Source: Olsenella urininfantis
GTDB lineage: Bacteria; Actinomycetota; Coriobacteriia; Coriobacteriales; Atopobiaceae
DNA length: 64,000 nt
Assembly (NCBI RefSeq): GCF_900155635.1
Contig: NZ_LT732540.1
Location: forward strand, 215,661-279,660
Direction of reading: 5' to 3'
A program made the translations under genes and the position numbers. Within the stretch, counting starts at the first letter, position 1; each line of letters begins with the position of its first letter. This document shows, piece after piece, positions 17,253 to 26,649 of this stretch. The notes under the pieces are model-generated. The model was not told the DNA's origin and searched no databases. It saw only the letters and a program-made list of their open reading frames with translations.

Positions 17253-19347
17253 GATCGCGCTGGGCAACATCCGCAAGTCCGCACGCGACTACAGCGTGTA
17301 CTTCGTCACCCTGGTGCTGGGCGTCTCGGTGTTCTACGCCTTCAACACCATTGGCGTCCAGACCCAGTTCTTCCAGGACGACCTGCGCCAGGCCGTGCGC
17401 AACTTCTCCTTCCTGGTGAGCGGGCTCACGGTCGCCCTTGCCCTGGTCATGGGCTTCCTTATGGTCTACGCCAACAACTTCCTCATGCGCCGCCGCACCA
17501 AGGAGCTGGGCCTGTACCAGGTGTTGGGCATGCGACGCTCTCAGGTCTCGCGCATCATCCTGGTGGAGACGCTGGTGGTTGCCATGCTCTCGCTTGCCGT
17601 GGGCGTTGCCCTGGGCCTGCTGCTCTCGCAGCTGCTCCTCTTCCTGACGGCGGCTATGTTTCGCAGCAGCGTCACGCAGTTCAAGTTCTTCTTCTCGGGG
17701 GAGGCTCTTGCCATAACCCTGGCGTCCTTCGTGCTCACCTTCGTGCTCATGGCCCTGCTCAACCTGCGCACCTTGCGCAAGGCCAAGCTCGTCGAGCTCA
17801 TGGGCAGCGGCAGGCGCAGCGAGGAGATGCGCGTGAGGAGCCTGCCCCTCTCGGCCGCGCTCTTCGCCCTGGGCTGCGCCCTGGTGGGAGTCGCGTACTG
17901 GAGGCTGGTGCACCAGGGTTTCCCGGCGTTCTCCGCCAACACGACGACGCTGGACTTCTCCCTCACCACCGCCCTCGTGGTCATTGGCACCTTCACGCTC
18001 TTCTATGGCCTCTCCGGCCTCTTCGTGTTGCTGGCCCAGCGCTCCGGCTCCTTCTACTGGCGCGGGCTCAACATGTTCTCGGTGCGGCAGCTCTCCTCGC
18101 AGATCAACACCAACTGCGTCTCGATGGCGGCGGTCTCCATGGTGCTGTTCCTGGCCATCACCTCGGTGACGGGTGGCATGGGCATCCGTTCCATGCTCAA
18201 CCACAACAGCGAGATGAGCACCGTGTTCGACGCCTCCGTCGTGGGCTACCGTGCGCCAGGCAACAGGAACGCGCCCACCGCGCCGCTGGACATCGCGGAG
18301 GTCCTGCGCGAGAGGGGAGTTGACGTGTCCGAGGCAGGAAGGCACAGCCAGCTGACCTTCTTCGTCCCCCAGAACCTCGTTGACAACGTTGATGACGTGC
18401 TCCTAAGCACCATCGCCAGCAGGGTTGGCATGCGCCTGCCAGGTGGGTTTGAGAATGCCAATGGAAACACCCTGGGCCTCTTCGTCATGTCGCTCGGAGA
18501 CTACAACAACGTGCGCAAGCTGCTGGGCATGCCCGCGGTTGAGCTGGGGGCGGACGAGTATCTCGTCACCTGCACGATGCCGTCGGTTCAGCGCCTGTAC
18601 GAAGGCATGGTTGACCAGGGCTACACCATAACCATGGGTGGCCGCGTGCTGAGGCCGGCAGCCAAGGGGCTGATAAGCGACAGGGGCGCGGCGTTCTACA
18701 CTTCCCCGCTCTCCATGAACCCAGGAACCTTGGTGGTGAGCGACGAGCTCGTGTCCGGTGGAACGGCCTACCAGTCCATCCTGAACGTCATGTACGACAA
18801 GCCTGCCGAGAAGGCGGATGCGCTGATGGAGCGCGCTGGCGATGCGCTGGACGAGTACTCCCAGACCGAGGAGGGCAACGAGCTCCTGCCCATAGCCATG
18901 TCCCAGACGGCCACCGAGGCGCGGGCGGGTGGCAACGGCCTCTCGGGCATCATCAGCTACCTGGCCATCTACATCGGCTTCGTGCTGGTGGTAAGCTGCG
19001 CCACCATCCTTGCCATCCAGCAGCTCTCAGGCGTTTCTGACTCGGTGGCGCGCTACCGCACCCTGAGCGAGCTGGGATGTGCGGATGACGCTCTGTACCG
19101 CTCGCTGCGCGCTCAGATGGCGGTTTCGTTCGTGATGCCGCTGCTGGTGGGCCTTGCGCATTCCATCTGTGCGCTCTCGGTGATCATCCAGCTGGTCGAG
19201 CTCCTCGGGCTGGTCGACCGAGCCACGAGCTGGGCGCTGATCGCGGGGGTGTTCCTGGTGGTGTACGGCGGGTACCTGCTGGTCAGCTACCATACCGCGT
19301 GCTCCGTGCTGCGCAAGTCCCTGTCCGAGGCGCGCCACGCCCTGTAG
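17242..19347 (+). CDS. bceB: BceB-type ABC transporter permease
   Basis: A 701-aa, roughly ten-helix permease with FtsX-like domains at both ends (first: FLVSGLTVALALVMGFLMVY and neighbours; last: near LLVGLAHSICALSVII and VFLVVYGGYLLVSY) and a large extracytoplasmic domain of about 220 residues in the middle, where BceB proteins bind or sense peptide antibiotics. The motif RRRTKELGLYQVLGMRRSQV is a family coupling block. The ATG at 17242 was chosen over TTG/GTG at 17227 and 17233. The operon ends in the 18-bp hairpin at 19420-19461, after a solitary 15-bp repeat box at 19369-19383. Confidence 0.9.
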   Translation: MLARIALGNIRKSARDYSVYFVTLVLGVSVFYAFNTIGVQTQFFQDDLRQAVRNFSFLVSGLTVALALVMGFLMVYANNFLMRRRTKELGLYQVLGMRRSQVSRIILVETLVVAMLSLAVGVALGLLLSQLLLFLTAAMFRSSVTQFKFFFSGEALAITLASFVLTFVLMALLNLRTLRKAKLVELMGSGRRSEEMRVRSLPLSAALFALGCALVGVAYWRLVHQGFPAFSANTTTLDFSLTTALVVIGTFTLFYGLSGLFVLLAQRSGSFYWRGLNMFSVRQLSSQINTNCVSMAAVSMVLFLAITSVTGGMGIRSMLNHNSEMSTVFDASVVGYRAPGNRNAPTAPLDIAEVLRERGVDVSEAGRHSQLTFFVPQNLVDNVDDVLLSTIASRVGMRLPGGFENANGNTLGLFVMSLGDYNNVRKLLGMPAVELGADEYLVTCTMPSVQRLYEGMVDQGYTITMGGRVLRPAAKGLISDRGAAFYTSPLSMNPGTLVVSDELVSGGTAYQSILNVMYDKPAEKADALMERAGDALDEYSQTEEGNELLPIAMSQTATEARAGGNGLSGIISYLAIYIGFVLVVSCATILAIQQLSGVSDSVARYRTLSELGCADDALYRSLRAQMAVSFVMPLLVGLAHSICALSVIIQLVELLGLVDRATSWALIAGVFLVVYGGYLLVSYHTACSVLRKSLSEARHAL

Positions 19348-19368
19348 CGGCCAGGGGCGTGTGATACG

Positions 19369-19383
19369 TCGCGTTGGCCCACC
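19369..19383. repeat. Solitary half-box of the 58-bp repeat family
   Basis: TCGCGTTGGCCCACC is the right-hand box of the array units (reverse complement GGTGGGCCAACGCGA). No partner box is present 43 bp upstream, which is inside bceB. It is probably a decayed or single element. Confidence 0.6.
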
Positions 19384-19419
19384 GCGACCGGCATCCCGCC
19401 CCCCCTCGCCTCGCACAAG

Positions 19420-19461
19420 AGGCGGCCCCGGCTCCGAATGCGCTCGGAGCCGGGGCCGCCT
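19420..19461. terminator. Shared hairpin between bceB and ppaC
   Basis: An 18-bp perfect stem (19420-19437 with 19444-19461, 6-base loop ATGCGC) lies between the convergent genes. It can serve both strands although no long T-tract follows on either. Confidence 0.8.
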
Positions 19462-19487
19462 GTGGTGGTGCGCAGCTGCGTCGCGGG

Positions 19488-21149
19488 CTAGTCGTCCTGT
19501 CCGTCCTGCAGGGTTGCCATGAGGGCGGGGATGACCTGCTTCTTGCGGCTCACCACGCCGGGCAGCACGGCAATGCCACCCTCGGGCTTCACGTTGAACG
19601 CGCGCGCCACGATGTCCTCGGCCCCCAGGCCGAAGTAGAGCATCTCGGTGGTCTGGCTCTTCACGTCGGTGAACATGTAGAACACCAGCGGCAGCTCGTC
19701 GGCGGCGGCGCCCTCCTCCAGGTAGGGGGCGACGAGCCTCTCGGCGGCCTTGCGGCTGTTCTCGGTCATGAAGCTGCCCTGGCCCACGCCAAAGCGCGCG
19801 CTGCCACGGGAGAACACCTTGAAGTCCTGGTGGAAGACCTCCTCGGCGGTGCGGCCCGTGAGCTCGGCCCCCGCGTCGAACATGGCGTCGGCGTAGCTGT
19901 CCACGTCCTCCCCGCAGATGGCCGCCAGGGCCCGTCCGGCCTTCTCGTCGCGCGGGGTGCAGGTGGGGGAGCGGAAGCAGAGCGTGTCCGAGAGGATCGC
20001 GCTCATCATGAGGCCCGCGATGTTCTTGGGGATCTCCACGCCCTCCTCCTGGAACATGCTGTAGAGGATGGTGCAGGTGCAGCCCACCGGCTCGTTGCGG
20101 AAGCGCGCGGGCGCCGAGGTCTCGATGGAGCCGATGCGGTGGTGGTCCACAATCTCCATGATGACAGCCTGGTCGAGTCCATCGACCGCCTGGCTGCGCT
20201 CATTGTGGTCCACGATCACCACATGCTTCTTGGTGACGTTGAGCAGGTTGGGCGTGGAGACTATGCCCACGTAGCGCCCGTCCTCGTCGAGCACGGGGAA
20301 GAAGCGGTGGCGCGACTGCGTGATGGTCTTGCGGGCCTCGTCCACGGTGGTGTTCACCGAGAAGCGCAGCACGTCCTCTGCGGGCAGCATCTTGGCGCGC
20401 ACGGGGATGGACATGGAGATGAGGCGGGCGGCCGCATAGGTGTCGTACGGGGTGGTGATGACGGTGCAGCCGTTGTGGCGCGCGGCGTCGACCACCACGT
20501 TGGAGAGCTGTGCGCCGTTGCAGACGATGAGGCAGCCCGCACCGGACTCGACGGCAAAGCGCTGGGTCTCGTAGCGGTTGGTGACCAGGACGGTGTCGCC
20601 CTTCTCGATCCTGCCGTCCATCATCTCGGGGGTGGTGCCCACGACCACCTTGCCGATGGATATGGCGGAGCTGGGGTCCCCCAGGACCATCTCGCCCTTG
20701 AGGGTGCTGAGAACGTTCTCGAAGCGGGTCTTGGAGTTCGCGATCACGCCGATGTCAAAGATGTCCATATTGGCGCTGGCGATGTCCTTGACCGAGATGA
20801 GGCCCTCGAGCTCGTTCTTCTCGTTGGTGATGCAGAGGGTGTCGGTCTTGCTCTCGCCCATGAGGTTCCAGGCGGCAAAGAGGCTCATCTCGCGGCAGAT
20901 CCCGTCCATGCGCTGAATCTGGATGTCCTTGATCTGCGGGCGCACGGAGGTGATGAGCTGGGGCTCCTCGAACCCGAAGTGCTTCAGGACGAAGGCGGTC
21001 TCTCGGTTGATGGTGCCGGCGCGCCTGGCCTCGTGCTGCACTCCGCCAAGTTGGTTCTTGAGGTAGGCCAGGCTGATGGCGGCGCAGATGCTGTCGGTGT
21101 CGGGGTGCAGGTGACCGATGACGTTCACCTTGCGGATGGTCTCGGACAT
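19488..21149 (-). CDS. ppaC: Manganese-dependent inorganic pyrophosphatase with CBS-DRTGG regulatory insert
   Basis: A family II pyrophosphatase of 553 aa that hydrolyses pyrophosphate. The DHH phosphoesterase core is split by a regulatory insert: the N-terminus has VIGHLHPDTDSICAAIS, a CBS domain follows (ESKTDTLCITNEKNELEGLI), then a DRTGG-type domain (about residues 110-230), a second CBS domain (RFFPVLDEDGRYVGIVSTP), then VIVDHNE and the DHH motif VDHHRIGSIE. The C-terminal DHHA2 domain ends with the substrate-binding SRKKQ. Such CBS enzymes are regulated by adenine nucleotides and diadenosine polyphosphates. The ATG at 21149 has AAGGAG upstream. Single gene. Confidence 0.95.
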   Translation of the reverse strand: MSETIRKVNVIGHLHPDTDSICAAISLAYLKNQLGGVQHEARRAGTINRETAFVLKHFGFEEPQLITSVRPQIKDIQIQRMDGICREMSLFAAWNLMGESKTDTLCITNEKNELEGLISVKDIASANMDIFDIGVIANSKTRFENVLSTLKGEMVLGDPSSAISIGKVVVGTTPEMMDGRIEKGDTVLVTNRYETQRFAVESGAGCLIVCNGAQLSNVVVDAARHNGCTVITTPYDTYAAARLISMSIPVRAKMLPAEDVLRFSVNTTVDEARKTITQSRHRFFPVLDEDGRYVGIVSTPNLLNVTKKHVVIVDHNERSQAVDGLDQAVIMEIVDHHRIGSIETSAPARFRNEPVGCTCTILYSMFQEEGVEIPKNIAGLMMSAILSDTLCFRSPTCTPRDEKAGRALAAICGEDVDSYADAMFDAGAELTGRTAEEVFHQDFKVFSRGSARFGVGQGSFMTENSRKAAERLVAPYLEEGAAADELPLVFYMFTDVKSQTTEMLYFGLGAEDIVARAFNVKPEGGIAVLPGVVSRKKQVIPALMATLQDGQDD

Positions 21150-21300
21150 GGGACGTCTCCTTGGTGGTTCGGCGTGCATGGGCACGTCCTGCACGCAGGC
21201 AGGATGGGTGGCTTTATTGGATTGTGCCACGGCGGGGGGCCGTTTCCCGCCAGACGAGACAATCTGCGCAATCACAGCGCGCAACGGCCGCGCCTTGGGG

Positions 21301-22332
21301 TCATGCGGTGACGCGGTCGCAGTTTACGGGCTGGTAGAAGAGCCTGCTCGCCTCTGCGCGGTCCTTGGTCTGCCCCAGCACCCACATGGTCTTGGCGACC
21401 AGGGCCTCGCAGGACATGTCTCCTCCGCGCAGGATGGCATCGTGGTTGGCATAGGCGTGCCCCACCTCGTAGACGCCCAGGTCAAGACCCTCCTCGTTCA
21501 CCTGGGTGGTCATCACCACGAAGCGACCGGAGCCTATCCAGTCGAATATGGCGCGCTCGAAGGACTCGTCGGCGTGCTCGGGGATGCCGCCTATGCCAAA
21601 GGTCTCGAGGATCACCGCGTCGTAGTCGCGCTTGAGGAGGTCGAAGATGCTGGGCTTGAGCTCGGGTGTGAGCTTGAGCACGATGACGCGCTCGTTGAGG
21701 TGGTCGTACGTCTTGGGCCGGACGCCCGCCCTTTGGAAGCCCCGTCCCCCTGCCGTGAGCGCCATGCCCATGCCGCCGTCCCTCACGATGCGAGACCCGC
21801 GAATGAGGGCGGGCAAGGGATAGTTCACGCTGGTGAAGGCGTTGTAGCTCATGGTGCGCTGCTTGTGGGCGCGGGTGCCGCAGATGACGCGACCGCCGAA
21901 GACCACGCTCACGTCGCGGCTGTCGTCGCTGCAGGCGTAGAGGAGGGACTGGTACAGGTTGAGCTTGGCATCGGTGAAGGGAGCGGCCATGGGCTCCTGC
22001 GAACCGGTGAGCACGATGGGCTTCTCGCTTCCCTGGACGAGGTAGCTCAGGGCGGCGGCGGTGTATGCCATGGTGTCCGTCCCGTGTAGGACCACGAAGC
22101 CGTCCCATCCATCCCAGGCCTCCACGATCGTCTGGCTGATGCGCAGCCAGTCGCGCGGGCGCATGTTGGTGCTGTCTATGTTCATGGGCTGGACGAAGCC
22201 CAGCTCGCAGAGCTCCTGGGCCTGCGGCACGAAGGTGGCTATCTCGGCGCCCGTGAGCTGTGGGGCAAGGCCCTCTCCCCGGGGGACGGAGGCAATGGTT
22301 CCCCCTGTTGCTATGACCAGGATGCGCTTCAT
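21301..22332 (-). CDS. ansA: L-asparaginase (type I-like)
   Basis: Hydrolyses L-asparagine to aspartate and ammonia. The 343-aa protein has the first threonine motif LVIATGGTIAS at the N-terminus and the second catalytic motif VVLHGTDTMAYTAA, with SYNAFTSVNYP and ILETFGIGGIP as further family blocks. There is no signal peptide, so it is cytosolic. The ATG at 22332 is preceded by GAGAGGGG. Only 18 bp separate its start from the divergent frame at 22351, so its promoter must lie inside that frame. Confidence 0.93.
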   Translation of the reverse strand: MKRILVIATGGTIASVPRGEGLAPQLTGAEIATFVPQAQELCELGFVQPMNIDSTNMRPRDWLRISQTIVEAWDGWDGFVVLHGTDTMAYTAAALSYLVQGSEKPIVLTGSQEPMAAPFTDAKLNLYQSLLYACSDDSRDVSVVFGGRVICGTRAHKQRTMSYNAFTSVNYPLPALIRGSRIVRDGGMGMALTAGGRGFQRAGVRPKTYDHLNERVIVLKLTPELKPSIFDLLKRDYDAVILETFGIGGIPEHADESFERAIFDWIGSGRFVVMTTQVNEEGLDLGVYEVGHAYANHDAILRGGDMSCEALVAKTMWVLGQTKDRAEASRLFYQPVNCDRVTA

Positions 22333-22350
22333 TCCTCAGCCCCTCTCGCC

Positions 22351-23133
22351 ATGCGTCGCATGACACCCAATGTTAGCCGAGCAAACGCGGTCTGTGCCAC
22401 CGTTGTCCTGGCTCTCTTCGCAAGAGGCAAGGCGGCACCTGCCATCGACGAGGCCCAGCGCGCCGTCGACGCCGTCAGGGCCGCAGCGGCGCTCGACGCG
22501 AGCGACAAGCGGGCTCTTGACGCGCTGCAGAGGGGCATCGACGCCCGCAGGGGGATGCTCGAGGCCGGCAGGGAGCTCGTGTCATCCCTGGACGAGAGGT
22601 ACCAGGGAAGCTCTGCCCTCGCCCGCCTGGGTGACAACCTGGCCCTCTTCGAGGGAAGCGTCTCGGCCGCGGTTACGACGCTCAACATGACGGACGACAT
22701 CGACGAGATCGATAAGGACCAGCTGAAGTTCTGCGTCGACTACGCCCAGGAGTTCATGGACGAGGCCGCAAGGCAGCTTGCGGCGGCCAAGCTGGAGGCC
22801 AAGGAAGACCTCTCGGCCCTGGACAGGCACATGTCGAACGCGGAGGCCCTCCTCGACCAGCTCAAGCAGTACCAAGCCGCCGTGGACAACGGCGACGCGG
22901 ACGCGACCGAGGCCCTTGCCGAGAGCTTCAACAAGGCCATGGACGCCTACCTCGGCTCCGCGCAGGAGCTTCCTGCCGGCACCACGGACGCAAGCGAGCT
23001 GCCCGAAGACGTCAAGAGTCACATCCAGGACTACCTCGATGCACGTGAGAGGGCGGTGTCTGCGGCCAAGGACCTGAGGAGCTACGACAATGCGGACGTC
23101 AGCGCCCTCTCTGAGAGGTCCGACCTTCTCTAG
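22351..23133 (+). CDS. Hypothetical helical protein, possibly 5'-truncated
   Basis: A 260-residue frame I do not recognise. After a short hydrophobic stretch (AVCATVVLALFARG) it is almost entirely helical and acidic, with Ala/Leu/Asp-rich coiled segments such as QFMDEAARQLAAAKLEAKED-like repeats around residues 135-170. No ribosome site precedes the ATG at 22351 or the one at 22360 (upstream is CAGCCCCTCTCGCC), and the start abuts the divergent ansA start. Codon choice is normal for the window through most of its length. It may be the surviving 3' part of a longer surface or lipoprotein gene whose 5' end was deleted; the true start, if any, is uncertain. Confidence 0.5.
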   Translation: MRRMTPNVSRANAVCATVVLALFARGKAAPAIDEAQRAVDAVRAAAALDASDKRALDALQRGIDARRGMLEAGRELVSSLDERYQGSSALARLGDNLALFEGSVSAAVTTLNMTDDIDEIDKDQLKFCVDYAQEFMDEAARQLAAAKLEAKEDLSALDRHMSNAEALLDQLKQYQAAVDNGDADATEALAESFNKAMDAYLGSAQELPAGTTDASELPEDVKSHIQDYLDARERAVSAAKDLRSYDNADVSALSERSDLL

Positions 23134-23144
23134 CCTGAGGCCAA

Positions 23145-24065
23145 TCAGGCCCCGTCTGAAGAGGCCACAGACCCGGAAGGCACGAGCGGCCTCCTGCCCC
23201 AGAGCTCGCATGCGGCGGCCCCTCCCACGATCAGGGCGGCCCCCAGCGCGCGGCAGGGCGTCAGCGGCTCCCCCAGCAGAAGCACCGAGAGGGCCACGGC
23301 GCTCAGCGGCTCAAGGTACCCGCAGACGGCAACGCGCTGGACCGGCAGCCTTCCGATGGACGAGAAGTACAGGTAGCAACCTATGCCCGTGTTCACCACG
23401 CCCAGCATGACGATGGCTGGCAGACCTGCCGAGGCGACGGCCGCGGGGGTGGGCAGGCCTGCGCCGAGGGCTGTGTGCAGGGCCACGGCGGCGAAGCTCG
23501 CCACGATCTGGATGCTTGCCGCCTCGAGGCCGCGCACCTCCGGCGCACGCTTGGAGAAGACCACCATCACGGCATACATGACAGCCGAGAGGCCCCCCAG
23601 CATCAGCCCGCGCGCGTCAAGCGCCGCGCCACCGGGCTGGAAGGCGACGAGGAAGGCTCCCGCGGCCACCGCGGCGAAGCCCGCAAGCTTGCCCGGGGTG
23701 AGGCTCTCCTTGAAGAGCAGGGGGGAGAGGGCCATGACAATGACGGGGCCGCAGTAGTACGCGAGCGACGCCGCACCTACTCCCACCAGCTGATACGCCT
23801 CGAAGAGGAAAATCCAGCCCATGCCGAGCGCGGCTCCGGAGCAGGCAAGCGCAAGAGCCTGGCGCGGGTGCTCGAGGAAGGCGAGACGCGCCCCCTCGCC
23901 GTCCCTGCGGCTGGCAAGGGCGAGGGCCAGCGTCAGGAGAATGGCCCCCAGCAGGGTTCTGAGCAGGACTATCTGCTCTGCGGGAAGGGAGATGGCGCTG
24001 GCGACTATGCCGTTTGACCCAAAGAGGGCCAATGACAGCAGATACTTCTTGAATTCCCGAGACAC
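23145..24065 (-). CDS. EamA/DMT-family exporter
   Basis: A 306-aa drug/metabolite transporter with ten predicted helices in two EamA repeats (first near YLLSLALFGSNGIVASAISL, second near GLMLGGLSAVMYAVMVVFS). The conserved YYCGPVIVMALSPLLFKE and GYLEPLSAVALSVLLLGEPL blocks end each repeat. The GTG start at 24065 was chosen because GAGGAG lies seven bases upstream. It is divergent from a LysR regulator, a common pairing for exporters controlled by their substrate. The substrate is unknown. Confidence 0.88.
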   Translation of the reverse strand: MSREFKKYLLSLALFGSNGIVASAISLPAEQIVLLRTLLGAILLTLALALASRRDGEGARLAFLEHPRQALALACSGAALGMGWIFLFEAYQLVGVGAASLAYYCGPVIVMALSPLLFKESLTPGKLAGFAAVAAGAFLVAFQPGGAALDARGLMLGGLSAVMYAVMVVFSKRAPEVRGLEAASIQIVASFAAVALHTALGAGLPTPAAVASAGLPAIVMLGVVNTGIGCYLYFSSIGRLPVQRVAVCGYLEPLSAVALSVLLLGEPLTPCRALGAALIVGGAAACELWGRRPLVPSGSVASSDGA

Positions 24066-24138
24066 CGCAGCTCCTCGCCTGGGACGGACCTTCTGCTGCA
24101 AACTCTGACAGAGCGATCAGAAGCAGAAAAGTGAATCT

Positions 24139-24156
24139 TCATCATGGGTATCATGA
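24139..24156. promoter_or_regulatory. Putative LysR-type operator between exporter and regulator
   Basis: TCATCATGGGTATCATGA is an imperfect dyad in the 125-bp divergent gap, 35 bp upstream of the LysR start and 74 bp upstream of the exporter start. LysR regulators usually bind such sites to control both genes. Confidence 0.4.
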
Positions 24157-24190
24157 GGGTTCCAGATGCAACGCGAGCGAAGGGCGGGAC

Positions 24191-25066
24191 GTGGAGACCA
24201 GCATCCAGAAATGCCAGGCGTTCCTCGAGACGGTGCGCTGCGGCAGCTTCACCAGGGCCGCCGAGGCTCTGCGCTACTCACAGTCCGGCGTGAGCCGCAT
24301 GGTGGCCGACCTGGAGCGGGACTGGGGCGTGGTGCTCCTGGAGCGTGGGCGCGCGGGGGTGCGCCTGACCGAGGAGGGGAAGTCCCTCCTGCCCTTCGCG
24401 GAGGCGCTCTGCGAGAGCTCCCGCAGGCTGCAGATGCAGGTGGACGGGCTCAACGGCTTGGATGTGGGCAGCATACGCATCGGCACCTTCTCGAGCGTGG
24501 CCACGCACTGGCTGCCCCGCGTCATCGAGCGCTTCCAGCGCGACTACCCCAACATCGAGTACGAGCTGCTCATGGGGGACTACGCAGAGATCCAGCAATG
24601 GCTTGCCGAAGGCAGGGTTGACCTGGGATTCCTCCCCTTTGTGCCGTCCTTGGAGCTCTTTGTGGCCTACAAGCTCGAGGAGGACGAGCTTCTGGCGGTG
24701 CTGCCCGAGGGCCATGAGCTGGCATGCGCGGAAGGAGTTCCGGTGGAGCAGCTCTGCGAGGGCCCCTTCATCATGCTCGAGAAGTCGGGTGACGACGAGG
24801 TGAGCTCGATCTTCGCCTCCCGCTCGCTCGAGCCGCGGGTGCGCTTCACCACCTTTGACGACTACGCGATCATGTCCATGGTGGAAAGCGGCCTGGGCGT
24901 GTCGATCCTGCCCGCGCTGATACTGCGGAGAAGCCCCTATCGTCTGGCCGTGCGCCAGCTGGAGCCCCGGGTCTTTCGCTCCATCTACGCGGTGCTGCGC
25001 AAGAAGGAGCGCCTGCCGCTTGCGGCAGAGCGCTTCGTCACCTACCTGGACTACCGCAACGGCTAG
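24191..25066 (+). CDS. LysR-family transcriptional regulator
   Basis: A 291-aa regulator. The N-terminal winged helix is clear: CQAFLETVRCGSFTRAAEAL, YSQSGVSRMVADLE, LLERGRAGVRLTEEG. A helix linker leads to a periplasmic-binding-like effector domain from about residue 88 (GSIRIGTFSSVATHWLPRV). The GTG at 24191 places the DNA-binding domain at the usual position. It is divergent from the EamA exporter, so it most likely controls it; the ligand is unknown. Its stop overlaps the end of the convergent MATE gene. Confidence 0.9.
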   Translation: METSIQKCQAFLETVRCGSFTRAAEALRYSQSGVSRMVADLERDWGVVLLERGRAGVRLTEEGKSLLPFAEALCESSRRLQMQVDGLNGLDVGSIRIGTFSSVATHWLPRVIERFQRDYPNIEYELLMGDYAEIQQWLAEGRVDLGFLPFVPSLELFVAYKLEEDELLAVLPEGHELACAEGVPVEQLCEGPFIMLEKSGDDEVSSIFASRSLEPRVRFTTFDDYAIMSMVESGLGVSILPALILRRSPYRLAVRQLEPRVFRSIYAVLRKKERLPLAAERFVTYLDYRNG

Positions 25067-26433
25067 GCGGCCAGCCGCGCGCCGCCGGCCTCCTCCTCGG
25101 CCCTGAGCTCGCGCAGGATGGAGAAGGCCATGGGCAGGGCGATGATGCCCGTGATCACGTCCGTCACCGGCTGCGCCACCTGCACGCCCAGAAGCCCTGC
25201 AAAGCGGGGGAGCACCGTCACCACGGGGCCCAGCACCAGGCCCAGCCTGCAGGCGCCCAGGATGGTTGCGCGCCACATGCGCCCGGTGGTCTGCAGCAGG
25301 AAGTTGGTGATCATGGCCATCCCGGTGAGCGCCATGGTGAAGCTCTCCATGCGCAAGGTGAGGGTTGCGATTCCCAGCACCTTGGGGTCGTCGCTGAAGA
25401 AGCCGACGAGTTGGGGCGCCAGCGCGAAGGTGACAAGCCCTATGGCAAAGACGGAGGCGAGGGCCGCCATGACCGAGAAGAAGTAGCCGTCGCGAATGCG
25501 GCCGAACCTGCGGGCGCCGTAGTTGTAGCCCACCAGCGGCTGGAAGCCCTGGCCGATGCCGATCTGCACGTAGTTGCCAAAGCCGCAGATGCGCTGCACC
25601 ACGGCAAGCCCCGCTATGGCGGCGTCGCCAAAGGGCCGGGCCGCGTCGTTGAGCAGGGTGGTCGCCACGCCCAGCATGACCTGGCGGACGAAGGAGGGCA
25701 CACCGCCCATCGCCACCTCCTGGGCCATGACCTGGGTGGGCCTTCTCAGCCACTCGGGCGAGAGGGGCGTGATGCCGGCCCTCTGGACCTGGCGCAGCAG
25801 GAGGCAGAAGCTGATGGCCTCGCAGATGACGGTGGAGGTTGCGCTGCCGGCGATGCCCATGTCGAACACGTAGATGAGCAGCGGCGTGAGCCCCATGTTG
25901 AGGAACGCCCCCACCATGATGGCAAGCATGGAGTAGAGCGCCTCTCCCTCGAAGCGCAGCTGCATGTTGAGCGTGATGGAACTGCACATGAAGGGTGCGC
26001 CCATGAGGATGATCCCCACGAAGGTGCGGGCGTAGGGCAGGATGGTCTGGGTGGCACCCGCAAGCAGGCAGATCTGGTCGATGAACACGTTGCCCAGCAC
26101 GGCTATCAGCAGGCCGCAGCCCAGGGTGAACACGAGGCCGTTGGTGGCAAGGATGCAGGCCTGGTCCCTCTCTTGCGCGCCCAGGTGCCGCGAGATGGCG
26201 TTGCCAGTGCCCTGTCCAAAGAAGAAGCCCACCGCCTGGATGGCGGTCATGGCAACAAAGGAGATGCCAATGGCGCCAGAGGCTGACGTGCCCAGGGCGC
26301 TCACGAAGAAGGTGTCCGAGAGGTTGTAGATGCTGGTGACGAGGTTGGAGAGGATCGAGGGGGCAGCCAGGGCGACGATGAGGGGCCGGATGGGCTCCTC
26401 GGTCATCTGGCGGAACTTCTCCTCAGGGCTCAT
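25063..26433 (-). CDS. MATE-family efflux transporter
   Basis: A 456-aa multidrug/toxin efflux pump with about twelve helices in two pseudo-symmetric halves. Landmarks are SILSNLVTSIYNLSDTFFVS, GTGNAISRHLGAQ, and the second-half IGIGQGFQPLVGYNYGARR. It would export cationic or aromatic compounds using a Na+ or H+ gradient. The ATG at 26433 was chosen because upstream residues look non-coding. It overlaps the LysR stop by 4 bp at its 3' end. The position next to a regulated exporter may be coincidental. Confidence 0.9.
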   Translation of the reverse strand: MSPEEKFRQMTEEPIRPLIVALAAPSILSNLVTSIYNLSDTFFVSALGTSASGAIGISFVAMTAIQAVGFFFGQGTGNAISRHLGAQERDQACILATNGLVFTLGCGLLIAVLGNVFIDQICLLAGATQTILPYARTFVGIILMGAPFMCSSITLNMQLRFEGEALYSMLAIMVGAFLNMGLTPLLIYVFDMGIAGSATSTVICEAISFCLLLRQVQRAGITPLSPEWLRRPTQVMAQEVAMGGVPSFVRQVMLGVATTLLNDAARPFGDAAIAGLAVVQRICGFGNYVQIGIGQGFQPLVGYNYGARRFGRIRDGYFFSVMAALASVFAIGLVTFALAPQLVGFFSDDPKVLGIATLTLRMESFTMALTGMAMITNFLLQTTGRMWRATILGACRLGLVLGPVVTVLPRFAGLLGVQVAQPVTDVITGIIALPMAFSILRELRAEEEAGGARLAA

Positions 26434-26649
26434 GGGGCGATGGGTGCCTGCCCCCCGAGGCCGCCGAGGGCCATGATCTGATTCCCTGTCCGTGTCACAT
26501 CCCATGCACCCATCATGGCACCCATTGCGTCGGCGGTGCGGATTCGCACAGAATCGTTACCTGAGCCGTCGCTCCTCCCGTAGAATGTTCTCAGTAGCAG
26601 GGCCCCGCCACAGGCTGGCACGTGGGCACAACACACCCAAGGAGTTCAC

